64,000 nucleotides of DNA from Pseudomonadota bacterium (GCA_021848345.1 JAJZUV010000002.1:186001-250000); one strand, 5' to 3'. Counted from the stretch's first letter, positions 42,825 through 52,040 are shown. Program-made: numbers and translations. Notes: generated from the sequence alone by a model not told the origin.

Positions 42825-44174
42825 ATGTCCGATCAAGCCGAACCCGTCACCGCCACGCTGGCGAACTATCTGGTGCAAGCCAGGCCCGAGGAGCTGCCCA
42901 CGGCCGTGCGGGAGGAGGCGGTGCGCACCTTCGTCAACTGGGTTGGTTGCGCCGTGGGCGGCTCGCGTCACGAGGCGGTGGAGGCGGGGCTGGCCGCGCT
43001 CGGGCCGTTCTCGGGGCCGCCGCGTGCCAGCCTGCTGGGGCGCGCGGAGCGCGTCGACCCCCTGCTGGCCGCGCTGCTCAACGGCATCAGCTCGCACGTG
43101 TTCGACTTCGACGACACCCACCTGCGCACGGTGATCCATCCCGCCGGTCCGGTGGCCAGCGCGCTGCTCGCCTTCGCCGAGCACCGGCCGGTGCGCGGCG
43201 AGGACTTTCTCCATGCCCTGGTGCTGGGCGTGGAGGTGGAGTGCCGCATCGGCAACGCGGTGTTTCCGGCCCACTATGACATCGGTTGGCACATCACCGG
43301 CAGCGCCGGCGTGTTCGGCGCGGCCGCCGCGGTGGGCAAACTGCTGGGACTGGATGCACGGGGCATGGCCTGGGCGCTGGGCCTGGCGGCGACCCAGCCG
43401 GTGGGTCTGCGCGAGATGTTCGGCTCGATGACCAAGAGCTTCCATCCGGGGCGCGCCGCGCAGAACGGCATGACCGCCGCCCTGCTGGCGTCGCGGGGCT
43501 ACACCAGCTCCGAGCAGGCGCTGGAGGCGCGGCGCGGCTGGCTCAACGTGCTCAGCGTCCGTCACGATGCGAGCGCCATCACCCAAGGCCTGGGCGAGAC
43601 CTACGAGATTTCGGTCAACAGCTACAAGCCCTTTGCCTGCGGCATCGTGATCCATCCGGTGATCGACGCCTGCCTGCAACTGCGCGAGCGCGAGAACTTC
43701 GAGCTCGATGCCGTGCGTGCGGTGCGCCTGCGCGTGCATCCTCTGGTGCTCGAGCTCACCGGCAAGACCGAGCCGCGCAGCGGCCTGGAGGGCAAGTTCA
43801 GCGTGTTCCACGCGGCCGCCGTGGCGCTGCGCGAAGGCGACGGCGGCGAGCGCCAGTTCAGCGACCGCGCCGTGCTCGATCCGGCGGTGGTGGCGCTGCG
43901 GCGCAAGGTGAGCGCCAGCATCGACGACGCCCTGGAGGCCGACGCGGCGCGCGTCGACATCGAACTGGTCGACGGGCGCAGGCTGGAACTGCACGTGGAG
44001 CACGCCATCGGCAGCAAGCACCGCCCCATGGGCCATGCGGACCTGGAGCGCAAGTTCCTCGGCCTCGCGGACGAGGTGCTCGGCCGGGCGCGCGCCCGGC
44101 GCCTGCTCGACGCCTGCTGGAGCGTCGAGCATCTGGAAGACGTCGCGGCCATCGCCGCGGCCGCGCGGACGTAG
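42825..44174 (+). CDS. MmgE/PrpD family protein
   Basis: Protein of 449 residues of the MmgE/PrpD fold, which includes 2-methylcitrate dehydratase and cis-aconitate decarboxylase. Family features are VNWVGCAVGGSRHEAVE, NGISSHVFDFDDTH, PVASALLAFAEHR, VFPAHYDIGWHITGSAGVFGAAAAVGKLLGL, GSMTKSFHPGRAAQNG and NSYKPFACGIVIHPVIDA. The substrate differs widely in the family and cannot be read here. It starts a likely operon with an MFS transporter and an isocitrate/isopropylmalate-type dehydrogenase, under the probable GntR operator. Confidence 0.88.
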   Translation: MSDQAEPVTATLANYLVQARPEELPTAVREEAVRTFVNWVGCAVGGSRHEAVEAGLAALGPFSGPPRASLLGRAERVDPLLAALLNGISSHVFDFDDTHLRTVIHPAGPVASALLAFAEHRPVRGEDFLHALVLGVEVECRIGNAVFPAHYDIGWHITGSAGVFGAAAAVGKLLGLDARGMAWALGLAATQPVGLREMFGSMTKSFHPGRAAQNGMTAALLASRGYTSSEQALEARRGWLNVLSVRHDASAITQGLGETYEISVNSYKPFACGIVIHPVIDACLQLRERENFELDAVRAVRLRVHPLVLELTGKTEPRSGLEGKFSVFHAAAVALREGDGGERQFSDRAVLDPAVVALRRKVSASIDDALEADAARVDIELVDGRRLELHVEHAIGSKHRPMGHADLERKFLGLADEVLGRARARRLLDACWSVEHLEDVAAIAAAART

Positions 44175-44218
44175 AAGCCGCGCGCGGACTTGAACCCACA
44201 ACGACAGGAGACGACCCC

Positions 44219-45622
44219 ATGAATGCTGCAAGCATCGAGCCTCGGCGCTCGGGCCCGAACGTGTTGGCGCGCATCGACCGGCTGCCGCCCTCGCGCTATC
44301 TCGTCGGTCTGGTCGGACGCATCGCGTCCGGCGGCTGGTTCGAGTTCTACGAGTTGTTCATGCCCGGCTTCATCGCCGTCGGGCTGGTCAAGTCGGGCAT
44401 CTACAAGTTCGGCGCGGGCAGCATGTTCGACCCGCATCTGTTCGCGAGCTTCCTGGCGTCCTTCTTCCTGGGCATGCTGGTCAGCACCTCGGTGTTCAGC
44501 TTCATTTCCGACGGTTCGGGGCGGCGCGCGATCTTCGCGCGCTCCATGATCGTGTACTCCGTCGCGCAACTGGCCATCGCGCTGCTCAGCGACCCGCTGT
44601 GGATCAACGTCGCGCGCTTCGTCGCGGGACTCGCCGTGGGCATGCAGTTGATCAACAACGACAGCTACGTGACCGAGCTGGTCCCGCGCGCGCGCCGCGG
44701 CCAGTACATGTCGATGTCCTTCATCTTCATCCTCACGGCCATACCGGTCTCGGCGCTGCTGGCGGCGCTGCTGGTTCCGCATGCCCCGCTGGGCATCGCG
44801 GGCTGGCGCTGGGTGGTGGCCATCGGCGCCACCAGCGGCATCGTGGTGCTGTTCGTGCAGAAGGGCCTGCCGGAATCACCGCGCTGGCTGGAGGTGCACG
44901 GGCGGCTGGACGAGGCCGAGCGCGTGGTCGCGGGCATCGAGGCACGGGTGCAGGCCGAACTCGGGCGGCCGCTGCCGGCCCCCGCGGACGACGTGCCGGA
45001 GGCGGAGGCGAATACCGGAAGCTGGAGCGAGATGTTCTCGGCCTTCTACCTGCCGCGCACGATCATGATTTCGATCTTCCAGTTCGCGCAGACCGTGGCG
45101 GTGTTCGGCTTCACCGCCTTCGTGCCGCAGTTGCTGATCAAGCAGGGCTTCAACATCGTGCACTCGCTGGAGTACACGGCGCTGATCGTGCTGCTGGCGC
45201 CCATCGGTGCGGCCTGCGCCAGCTTCTTCTCCGAGCGCATCGAGCGCAAGTGGCAACTGGTCGGCACGGCCATTCTCATCGGCGTCGGCGGGGTCGGCTT
45301 CGCCAGCGGCCACAGCGCCGCCATGGTGCTGGCGTGCGGCGCACTGATCGCACTCGGCAACAACTGGATGATCGCCATCTTCCACCCGTACGCGGCCGAG
45401 CTGTTTCCCACGCGCATCCGGGCGCGGGCCGTCGGATTCACCTTCTCCTGGAGTCGCGTGAGCTCGATTTTCGTCAGCTACTGGGCCGCCGCACTGCTGG
45501 CCGGTTTCGGCCCGCCGGGGGTGTTCGCCATGATCGGCGCCGCCATGGCGGCCATCGTCATCAGCGTGGGCGTGTTCGGGCCGCGCACCAACGGGCGCAG
45601 TCTGGAAGTCCTTTCTCCCTGA
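44219..45622 (+). CDS. MFS transporter of sugar/organic-acid type
   Basis: Protein of 467 residues with 12 membrane segments. The loop between helices 6 and 7 carries GLPESPRWLEVHGRLDEAERVVAGIE, and the second half has PYAAELFPTRIRARAVGF, which places it in the sugar-porter/AAHS-like branch (E. coli YgcS-like). The A-motif is partly altered (SDGSGRRAIFA). ATG at 44219 follows AGGAG. It lies between the MmgE/PrpD and dehydrogenase genes, so it probably imports the substrate of this operon. Confidence 0.88.
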   Translation: MNAASIEPRRSGPNVLARIDRLPPSRYLVGLVGRIASGGWFEFYELFMPGFIAVGLVKSGIYKFGAGSMFDPHLFASFLASFFLGMLVSTSVFSFISDGSGRRAIFARSMIVYSVAQLAIALLSDPLWINVARFVAGLAVGMQLINNDSYVTELVPRARRGQYMSMSFIFILTAIPVSALLAALLVPHAPLGIAGWRWVVAIGATSGIVVLFVQKGLPESPRWLEVHGRLDEAERVVAGIEARVQAELGRPLPAPADDVPEAEANTGSWSEMFSAFYLPRTIMISIFQFAQTVAVFGFTAFVPQLLIKQGFNIVHSLEYTALIVLLAPIGAACASFFSERIERKWQLVGTAILIGVGGVGFASGHSAAMVLACGALIALGNNWMIAIFHPYAAELFPTRIRARAVGFTFSWSRVSSIFVSYWAAALLAGFGPPGVFAMIGAAMAAIVISVGVFGPRTNGRSLEVLSP

Positions 45623-45654
45623 GGCATTTCATCCCTTCGACGAGGTAAGCACAC

Positions 45655-46716
45655 ATGAGAATCGGGATTCTGAACGGCGACGACATCGGCCACGAGATCG
45701 TCCCCGAGACCGTCAAGGTCCTGCAGGCCGCGGCGCAGGTCGCCGGGGTGCGCATCGATTGGGAGCCCATCCCGATCGGGCGCGCCGCCTACGACACCCT
45801 GGGCACGACCATGCCCGGCGACACGCTGCAGCGCCTGGGCGCCCTGGATGGATGGATCCTGGGGCCCATTGGGCACATGGCCTATCCCAAGGTGCCCGAG
45901 GCCCCGAACCCGCATCCGATTCTGCGCAAGCACTTCGACCTGTTCGCCAACATCCGGCCCGTGAAGTCCTACCCCACGCTGCCCAGCGTGCATCAGGACG
46001 TGGATCTGGTGATCGTGCGCGAGAACAACGAAGGCTTCCAGCCGGACCGCAACGTGGTGGCCGGCAGCGGCGAGTTCCGCCCCACCCACGACGTGACCAT
46101 CTCGGTGCGCGTGATCACGCGGGCCGGATCGTCCAAGGTGGCGCGCGCCGCCTTCGAACTGGCGCGCGCGCGCCGCGGCCACCTGACCGTGGTGCACAAG
46201 GACACGGTGTTCAAGCTGGGCTGCGGCATGTTCGTCGAGGAATGCCGCAAGCTGGCCGCCGAGTTTCCCGACGTGCGCCTCGACGAGGCGATCGTCGACA
46301 CCTTCGCGATGCGTCTGGTGATGACCCCGCAGCGCTACGATGTCGTGGTGACGACCAACATGTTCGGAGACATCCTCACCGACGAAGCCGCGGGCCTGGT
46401 CGGCGGCCTGGGCATGGCACCCGGCCTGTGCGCGGGGCCGAGCCATGCGATGGCGCAGGCCACGCACGGCTCGGCGCCGGACATCTCCGGGCGCAACATC
46501 GCCAACCCCTACGCCATGATCATGTCGGGCAAGATGCTGCTGGACTGGCTCGGGCGGCGCCGCGGCGACGCGGCGGCGATCGCCGCCGCCGCGCGCATCG
46601 AGCGCGCGGTGGAACGCGTGATCGCGGAGCGTCGCGCGCTGACCCCGGATCTGGGCGGCACCGGCACGACCAGCGGCATGGGCGACGCGATCGCACAGGC
46701 GGTGCGCGAGGCTTGA
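45655..46716 (+). CDS. Isocitrate/isopropylmalate dehydrogenase family protein
   Basis: Protein of 353 residues of the beta-hydroxyacid oxidative decarboxylase family. It shows GDDIGHEIVPETVKVL, LGPIGHMAYPKVPEAPNPHPILRKHFDLFANIRPVKSYP, VIVRENNEGFQPDRNV, VVHKDTVFKLG, the metal aspartates in TTNMFGDILTDEAAGL, and THGSAPDISGRNIANP. The loop IGHMAYPK replaces the IPMDH/ICDH substrate-loop sequence, so its substrate is probably a different 2-hydroxy acid. NAD is expected as cofactor. It follows the MFS gene by 32 bases. Confidence 0.88.
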   Translation: MRIGILNGDDIGHEIVPETVKVLQAAAQVAGVRIDWEPIPIGRAAYDTLGTTMPGDTLQRLGALDGWILGPIGHMAYPKVPEAPNPHPILRKHFDLFANIRPVKSYPTLPSVHQDVDLVIVRENNEGFQPDRNVVAGSGEFRPTHDVTISVRVITRAGSSKVARAAFELARARRGHLTVVHKDTVFKLGCGMFVEECRKLAAEFPDVRLDEAIVDTFAMRLVMTPQRYDVVVTTNMFGDILTDEAAGLVGGLGMAPGLCAGPSHAMAQATHGSAPDISGRNIANPYAMIMSGKMLLDWLGRRRGDAAAIAAAARIERAVERVIAERRALTPDLGGTGTTSGMGDAIAQAVREA

Positions 46717-47960
46717 GCTCTTCACCGCTTCCGCGCCCGTCCGCGCCGCCGCCATCGCCCGGGGGAGCCTTCCCGGGGCTGGCGCTGTCCAGCATGCTGG
46801 CCGTGCAGACGCTGGTGTCGATGGGGGCGCTGGCGGTGCCGGCGATGGCGCCCGCGGTGGCGGCCGCCACCGGACTTCCGCTCAGCGCGGTCGGCGTGTT
46901 CAGCGGCGCCTTGTACGTGGGCGCGATGCTGTCGGCAATCAACGCCGGCGGCCCGGTGGTCCGGCTGGGGGCCGTGCGCACGGCGCAGCTTTGCCTGGTG
47001 GTCGCCGCCTGCGGCATGCTGCTGGTGGCCAGTGCCGTTCATGGCTTGCTGCTTCCCGGCGCCGCGCTGGTCGGACTGGGCTACGGGTCGTCGACGCCGG
47101 CAAGCTCCCATCTGTTCGCCTACGAGGTGCCGCCGCGCTGGCGCGGGCTGGTGTTCTCCATCAAGCAGACCGGGGTTCCGCTCGGCGGCATGCTCGCGGG
47201 GGCCTTGCTTCCGGCCGCGGATCAGCGCATCGGCTGGCGCGCGGCGCTGGGGCTGATGGCCCTGGCCTGCGTGGCCTGTTCGCTGGCGCTGCAGCCGATG
47301 CGCGCTCGCTTCGACCGCCATCGCGAGCCCGGGCGGCGCGTCGGCGCCGCGGGCTCGCTGAGCACCTTGCGCGCGGTGTGGACGCACGCGCCGATGCGCG
47401 AGCTGGCCGTGTCCACCTTCTTCTTCGCGGCGATGCAAGGCAGCCTGGCCACCTATCTCGTGGCGCAGGCGCATGTGGGCGCGCGACTCGATGCGGTTCG
47501 CGCGGGGCTGCTGCTGGCCGCCGCGCAGGCGGCCGGCGTGGTCGGACGCATCGTCTGGGGCTGGATCAGCGACCACTGGGTGCGCCCTTCGCGCATGCTC
47601 GCCTTCCTGGCGCTGGCGATGGGCCTGTGTGCGCTGCTCGCCGGCCTGCTCACGCCGGCCTGGCCGCGGCCGGCGCTGCTGCTGCTGGCCCTGCTGTTCG
47701 GCGCCACCGCCACCGGCTGGAACGGGGTGTACCTGGCCGAAGTGGCGCGCCTGGCGCCGCCGGGCATGGCCGGGGTGCTCACCGGAGGCACGCTGTTCTT
47801 CACTTTTTGCGGGGCCTTCGCGGGGCCCTCGGCCTTCGCCGCGGTGGCCTCGATGACCGGACGCGTGGGCAACGGCTACCTGGCCATGGGCAGCGTGCTT
47901 GCGGTGCTCGGCCTGCTGCTGCTGTGGCGGCAGGCGCATCGTGCGCGCCCGCGGACATAG
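46713..47960 (+). CDS. MFS transporter (CynX/NarK-like)
   Basis: Protein of about 415 residues with 12 membrane segments (for example MLAVQTLVSMGALAVPAMAP, VFSIKQTGVPLGGMLAGALLP, VVGRIVWGWISDHWV). The start is taken as TTG at 46713, which overlaps the dehydrogenase stop (TTGA); an internal ATG at 46795 would remove a proline-rich leader but keep the first helix. It is of the CynX/anion:cation symporter-like group. Its position at the end of the operon makes it a second transporter for the same pathway, import or export. Confidence 0.82.
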   Translation: MSSSPLPRPSAPPPSPGGAFPGLALSSMLAVQTLVSMGALAVPAMAPAVAAATGLPLSAVGVFSGALYVGAMLSAINAGGPVVRLGAVRTAQLCLVVAACGMLLVASAVHGLLLPGAALVGLGYGSSTPASSHLFAYEVPPRWRGLVFSIKQTGVPLGGMLAGALLPAADQRIGWRAALGLMALACVACSLALQPMRARFDRHREPGRRVGAAGSLSTLRAVWTHAPMRELAVSTFFFAAMQGSLATYLVAQAHVGARLDAVRAGLLLAAAQAAGVVGRIVWGWISDHWVRPSRMLAFLALAMGLCALLAGLLTPAWPRPALLLLALLFGATATGWNGVYLAEVARLAPPGMAGVLTGGTLFFTFCGAFAGPSAFAAVASMTGRVGNGYLAMGSVLAVLGLLLLWRQAHRARPRT

Positions 47961-48116
47961 CCGAAACGGAACGATACGTACTACTGCTTATATAGATTGC
48001 GCATAGCTGCTAGAGCGTGCACCTGCTGGTGCGCAGCGCCGATCCGGCGGAGTATGCAGGCTGGGCGGGGCGTGCAGGCGCGCGCCAGCCGTTTTCCATA
48101 AGAAGGGGACATTTCC

Positions 48117-49439
48117 GTGCAAGCTTCACGAGCCGAGGCAGCGAGCAGTGCGCTGACCCAGGGCCAGGTCACCGCGGCCATCGCCTTTTCCGCGCTGGGC
48201 TGGGCCTTCGACCTGTTCGACCTGTTCATCCTGCTGTATGTCGCACCGGTGCTGGCCAAGGTGTTCTTTCCCTCGGGCCAGCAGATGTTGTCGTTGGCCG
48301 GGGTCTACGCCGCATTTACCGCTACGCTGATCATGCGCCCGGCGGGAGGTTGGGTCTTCGGGCGCTTCGCCGACCGACGCGGGCGTCGGCGTGCCATGGT
48401 GGTCGCCGCGGTCGGCGTCGGCCTGTCCACCGCGCTGATGGGAGCGCTGCCCACCGTGCAGTCCATCGGCCTGCTGGCGCCCGCGCTGTTCCTCGGCCTG
48501 CGCCTGGTGCAGGGCGTGTTCATGGGCGGCATGGTGGCCTCCACCCATACCCTGGGCACCGAATCCATCGCGCCGGCGCGCCGCGGCCTGGCCTCGGGGA
48601 TCATCTCCGGAGGCGGCTCCGGCGTGGGCAAGCTGATGGCCTCGCTGGTATTCCTGGCCGTGACCGCGCTGTTTCCGGGGCCCGCCTTCGTGCAATGGGG
48701 CTGGCGCTTCATGTTCTTCAGCGGCCTGCTCAGTTCGCTGCTGGGGCTTTTCGTGTTCAGCCGCCTGCACGAGTCGCCGCTGTGGGAGGCGCTGCAGCGT
48801 GCGCAGCCCGGGGAGGCGAAGCGCGCGGCGCCCGTCGCACCCACGGCGCGCCTGGGAGCCTTCCTGCCGGTGGTGCTGCTGTGCATCGTGCTCACCACCT
48901 GCGGCGGCGGCCTGTCGTACCTGACCTCCGGCTACCTGCCCACGTTCATGAAGCTGGTGAACCACGTCAAGCCCAAGGACCTGGGGCAGATCCTCAGCCT
49001 GTCGGCGCTGGCCGTGATCGCCTCGTCGGTGGTGTCGGGCTGGCTCACCGACATCGTCGGGCGCAAGCCGGCCATGCTGGTCTACGGCGTCGTCTCGCTG
49101 GTGGCGATCCCGCTGATGTACCACGGCCTCGCGCAGGCCTCGTCGCTGCGCGAGATCGGGCTGTACTCGGTGCTGCTCAGCGCCGTGGGCACCTTCTGCT
49201 ACGCGCCGCTGCTCATCGTGCTCAACGAGCGCTTCCCCACGTCCATCCGCTCCAGCGGCACCGCGGTGTCGTGGAACATCGGCTTCGCCCTCGGCGGCTC
49301 CATGCCGGTGGTGGTGTCGCTGATCGCCAAGGCCTCCAGCGGCCTGAGCGTGGCGCTGGCCATTTCCACCGCGATGCTGGCCGTGGCCTACCTGCTGGCG
49401 GCCTGGGCCACGCCCACGCGGCACAACCTGATGAACTGA
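48117..49439 (+). CDS. MFS transporter of metabolite:H+ symporter type
   Basis: Protein of 440 residues. It has FSALGWAFDLFDLFILLYV in helix 1, the A-motif GRFADRRGRRRAMV, RLVQGVFMGGMVASTHTLGTESIAPARRG and the second-half motif ERFPTSIRSSGTAVSWNIGFALGG. This is the MHS/AAHS group that imports aromatic or dicarboxylic acids. The start is GTG at 48117 with AAGGGGA about nine bases upstream. It is followed by a porin and an exported amidohydrolase on the same strand. Confidence 0.88.
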   Translation: MQASRAEAASSALTQGQVTAAIAFSALGWAFDLFDLFILLYVAPVLAKVFFPSGQQMLSLAGVYAAFTATLIMRPAGGWVFGRFADRRGRRRAMVVAAVGVGLSTALMGALPTVQSIGLLAPALFLGLRLVQGVFMGGMVASTHTLGTESIAPARRGLASGIISGGGSGVGKLMASLVFLAVTALFPGPAFVQWGWRFMFFSGLLSSLLGLFVFSRLHESPLWEALQRAQPGEAKRAAPVAPTARLGAFLPVVLLCIVLTTCGGGLSYLTSGYLPTFMKLVNHVKPKDLGQILSLSALAVIASSVVSGWLTDIVGRKPAMLVYGVVSLVAIPLMYHGLAQASSLREIGLYSVLLSAVGTFCYAPLLIVLNERFPTSIRSSGTAVSWNIGFALGGSMPVVVSLIAKASSGLSVALAISTAMLAVAYLLAAWATPTRHNLMN

Positions 49440-49540
49440 AGCGCGGACATCGCCGCGCCAGGCCCCCCGACCGGACAGGCGGGACGGGCCGGGCCGAGTG
49501 CACCCCGAAGAACCATCACGAACCCCGGAGGAGATCCACC

Positions 49541-50683
49541 ATGAACACCCCCAAGCTGCTGGCCCTGAGCTGCGCCGTGGCCGCCGCCTGCGCGCTGAAC
49601 GCGCGCGCCGGCGCAGGCCCCACCGTGTACGGCAACATCGACGTGGGCATCACCCACGCCACCGGCACGCCCGGCGGCTCGCTCACCGAGCTGACCGCGG
49701 GCAACGATTTTCCCGACCAGATCGGCTTTCGCGGCAGCGAGGCGCTGGGCGGCGGCAACTCGGTGATCTACGACCTGGCCACCGGCTTTTGCGGCACCGG
49801 CGACTTCGCCAACGGCACCGGGGCCAGCAGCCTGCCCTCCAACGGCTACTGCACCGGCGGCGGCTTCATGCAGCGCACCTCGCTGCTGGGGGTGAAGGGG
49901 CATTTCGGCAAGGTGATCGCCGGGCGCTTCCTGATGCCCGTCTACACCAACGCGGTGTCCATCGATCCCTTCCGCAACGGCACCACGGCGTCCATCACCA
50001 GCCTGAACCGCGCGGTGTCTGCCTTCAACTACCTGCGCGAGTCCCAGCTGGTGGAGTACGCCACGCCCACGCTCGAGGGCTTCAGCGCGCAGCTGGTGTA
50101 CGGCTTCGGCGGCGTGGCCGGCTCGGTGCAGGCCGGCAGCCTGGCCAACCTGAGCGTGCATTACCAGCATGGGCCGCTGTACCTGGGAGCCGCCTACCTG
50201 TACAACGACTACCGCACCGGCACCGCGCTGGAGTCGGGGAAGATCCCGGTGGGCGCCACCGCCTCCACGCACGTGACCCAGCTGTTCGGGCATTACGACC
50301 TGCACGTGGTCGTGCTCAGCGCGATGTTCCAGACCTACACCAGCGGCTTTCCCGGATCGGGCTTCACGCCGGTCAAGGCCTCCACGGCGCGCATGGACAA
50401 CCGCTTCTGGATGGTGGGCGCCGCGGTGCCGGCCGGGCGCGGGCAGTTCAATCTGTCGTATTCCCATGCCGACAACCAGGAAGTGGCCGACAGCAACGCC
50501 AGCATGATCGGCGCGGGCTACCAGTACTCGCTGTCCAAGTCGACCATGCTGTACGGCGGGCTGAGCCACATCTCCAACGGCAGCGCCGCGGCCTACGGGG
50601 TGCACGACGCCAGCAACACCTTCGCCGGCAGCTACGGCCAGTCCGCCAACGGACTCGACCTCGGCCTGCGCCATTCCTTCTGA
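49541..50683 (+). CDS. Gram-negative porin
   Basis: Protein of 380 residues with a signal peptide (cleavage near LNARA-GAGP) and the betaproteobacterial porin beginning VYGNIDVGI. Other hallmarks are IGFRGSEALGGGNSVIYDLATGF, the external cysteine-containing loop, RTSLLGVKGHFGKVIAGR and the C-terminal LGLRHSF ending in Phe, needed for BAM insertion. ATG at 49541 with GGAGGAG upstream. It is between an MFS importer and an exported amidohydrolase, so it probably admits the same substrate. Confidence 0.93.
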   Translation: MNTPKLLALSCAVAAACALNARAGAGPTVYGNIDVGITHATGTPGGSLTELTAGNDFPDQIGFRGSEALGGGNSVIYDLATGFCGTGDFANGTGASSLPSNGYCTGGGFMQRTSLLGVKGHFGKVIAGRFLMPVYTNAVSIDPFRNGTTASITSLNRAVSAFNYLRESQLVEYATPTLEGFSAQLVYGFGGVAGSVQAGSLANLSVHYQHGPLYLGAAYLYNDYRTGTALESGKIPVGATASTHVTQLFGHYDLHVVVLSAMFQTYTSGFPGSGFTPVKASTARMDNRFWMVGAAVPAGRGQFNLSYSHADNQEVADSNASMIGAGYQYSLSKSTMLYGGLSHISNGSAAAYGVHDASNTFAGSYGQSANGLDLGLRHSF

Positions 50684-50697
50684 ACCGGGAGCCGACG

Positions 50698-51654
50698 ATG
50701 AAAGCCCTTCGACTCACTCTGGCCGGCTTGCTGCTGGGCGCCGGCACGCTGGCGGCCCAGGCGGCGGATCCCGGCTTCGCGCTGTTCGACACCCAGGTGC
50801 ACTTCTACAGCGACGACTTCGCGAAATTTCCCCTGCACGACGAGCACGCCTACATGGGCCAGGCCGTGATGACCCGGCGTGCGGCCGAACATCCGACGCT
50901 TCCGCGCCGCGTGTTCGCCGATTGGAAGGCCGAGGGCGTGGGCTCGGGGGTGGGGATCCAGTATGGCGCGGCCTACGGCGCGGACAATCGCTACCTGCTG
51001 TCCGTGGCGTCCCGCTTTCCGGCGAAGATCAGGCCGCTGGTGATCCTGAACCCGGAGGCACCCGGGGCGGCCGACATGCTGGTCAAGCTCGCGCGCGACC
51101 ATGACGTGGCGGGGTTTCGCAAGCTCGGGCACCGCGCACCCGATGGCGGCTACCCCTGGTTGCGCACTCCCGGCATGCTGGCGCTGTGGAAGGCGGCCGA
51201 CGAACACGGCCTGGTGGTCGAGCTGATGGCGTATCCGCGTGCGCCGGATCCTCGCTTCCTGCACGACGTCGGCGAACTGGCGGCGCGCTATCCCCATGCG
51301 AAGATCGTGCTCGACCATCTGGCCTGGGCTATGGCCGGACCCGCTCCCGACTACGGCATCGGCGCACCCTTCGAGACGCTGGCATCGGCGCGCAACGTGT
51401 ACTGGAAGTTCACGACCGAGAACCTCGAGCACGCGCACTTCAGGCCCCGGGCCATGCAGGAGCTCGTGCAGCGCGCCGTGCACGTGTTCGGCGCCGACCA
51501 CGTGATGTGGGGTTCGGACATGGGCAACACCATGCTGCCGTATCCCCGCATGGTGCAGGCCGCGCTGGTGGCCACCGAGGGACTCGACTCCGCGCAGCGT
51601 CGCGCCGTGCTCTCGACCACCGGCGAGTCAGTCTACGCTGCCGCGAAGCCGTGA
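50698..51654 (+). CDS. Exported amidohydrolase (TIM-barrel metal-dependent hydrolase)
   Basis: Protein of 318 residues with a signal peptide ending AAQA-ADP. The mature part belongs to the amidohydrolase-2 / COG3618-like TIM barrel: FDTQVHFY at the first strand, IRPLVILNPE, GFRKLG, VVELMAYP, KIVLDHLAWAM and VMWGSDMGN with the catalytic Asp. The first motif reads Q-x-H, seen in a branch of this family. Members hydrolyse lactones or decarboxylate acids. A periplasmic location is unusual for the family. ATG at 50698, 14 bases after the porin stop. Confidence 0.85.
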   Translation: MKALRLTLAGLLLGAGTLAAQAADPGFALFDTQVHFYSDDFAKFPLHDEHAYMGQAVMTRRAAEHPTLPRRVFADWKAEGVGSGVGIQYGAAYGADNRYLLSVASRFPAKIRPLVILNPEAPGAADMLVKLARDHDVAGFRKLGHRAPDGGYPWLRTPGMLALWKAADEHGLVVELMAYPRAPDPRFLHDVGELAARYPHAKIVLDHLAWAMAGPAPDYGIGAPFETLASARNVYWKFTTENLEHAHFRPRAMQELVQRAVHVFGADHVMWGSDMGNTMLPYPRMVQAALVATEGLDSAQRRAVLSTTGESVYAAAKP

Positions 51655-52040
51655 AGGCGCCGGCCCCGCGGGACGCCATGACCCCTGCCCGCAAGGTGGT
51701 GGTCACGGGCACGCAGGCGCAGGCGCGGGTGTCGCGCCTGCACCTGCGGCCGGATGCCCTGCAGGGTCTGGTGCTGGCGGCCCAGCTCGGAAGCGTGCGC
51801 CGGGCAGCGCGCATGCTCGGGCTTTCGCAGCCGGGGCTGAGCAAGCTGTTGCACGAGCTCGAGGTGGAGCTCGGCGCGCCGCTGCTGGTGCGCAGCTTCC
51901 GCGGCGTGGCGCCGACACCGCAGGGGCAGGCGGTGCTCGGTCCGGCGAGGCGAATCTGCGAGGAGCTCCGGGAATTGCACCAGCGCATCGGTGGCGCAAC
52001 GTCCGCCTGGTCGGATGCCTGGCCCGGCCGCCCCGGGTAG
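51651..52040 (+). CDS. LysR-type HTH domain without effector domain (stub)
   Basis: Protein of 129 residues (GTG at 51651, overlapping the amidohydrolase stop as GTGA) or 120 (ATG at 51678). It holds a full LysR helix-turn-helix (LVLAAQLGSVRRAARMLGLSQPGLSKLLHELEVELGAPLLVRSFRGVAPTPQGQAVLGPARRI) and part of the linker helix, then stops. The usual 200-residue effector domain is missing, and the next gene starts 51 bases later. It may be a relic, or a short DNA-binding protein that competes for sites. No frameshift continuation is seen. Confidence 0.68.
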   Translation: MKAPAPRDAMTPARKVVVTGTQAQARVSRLHLRPDALQGLVLAAQLGSVRRAARMLGLSQPGLSKLLHELEVELGAPLLVRSFRGVAPTPQGQAVLGPARRICEELRELHQRIGGATSAWSDAWPGRPG

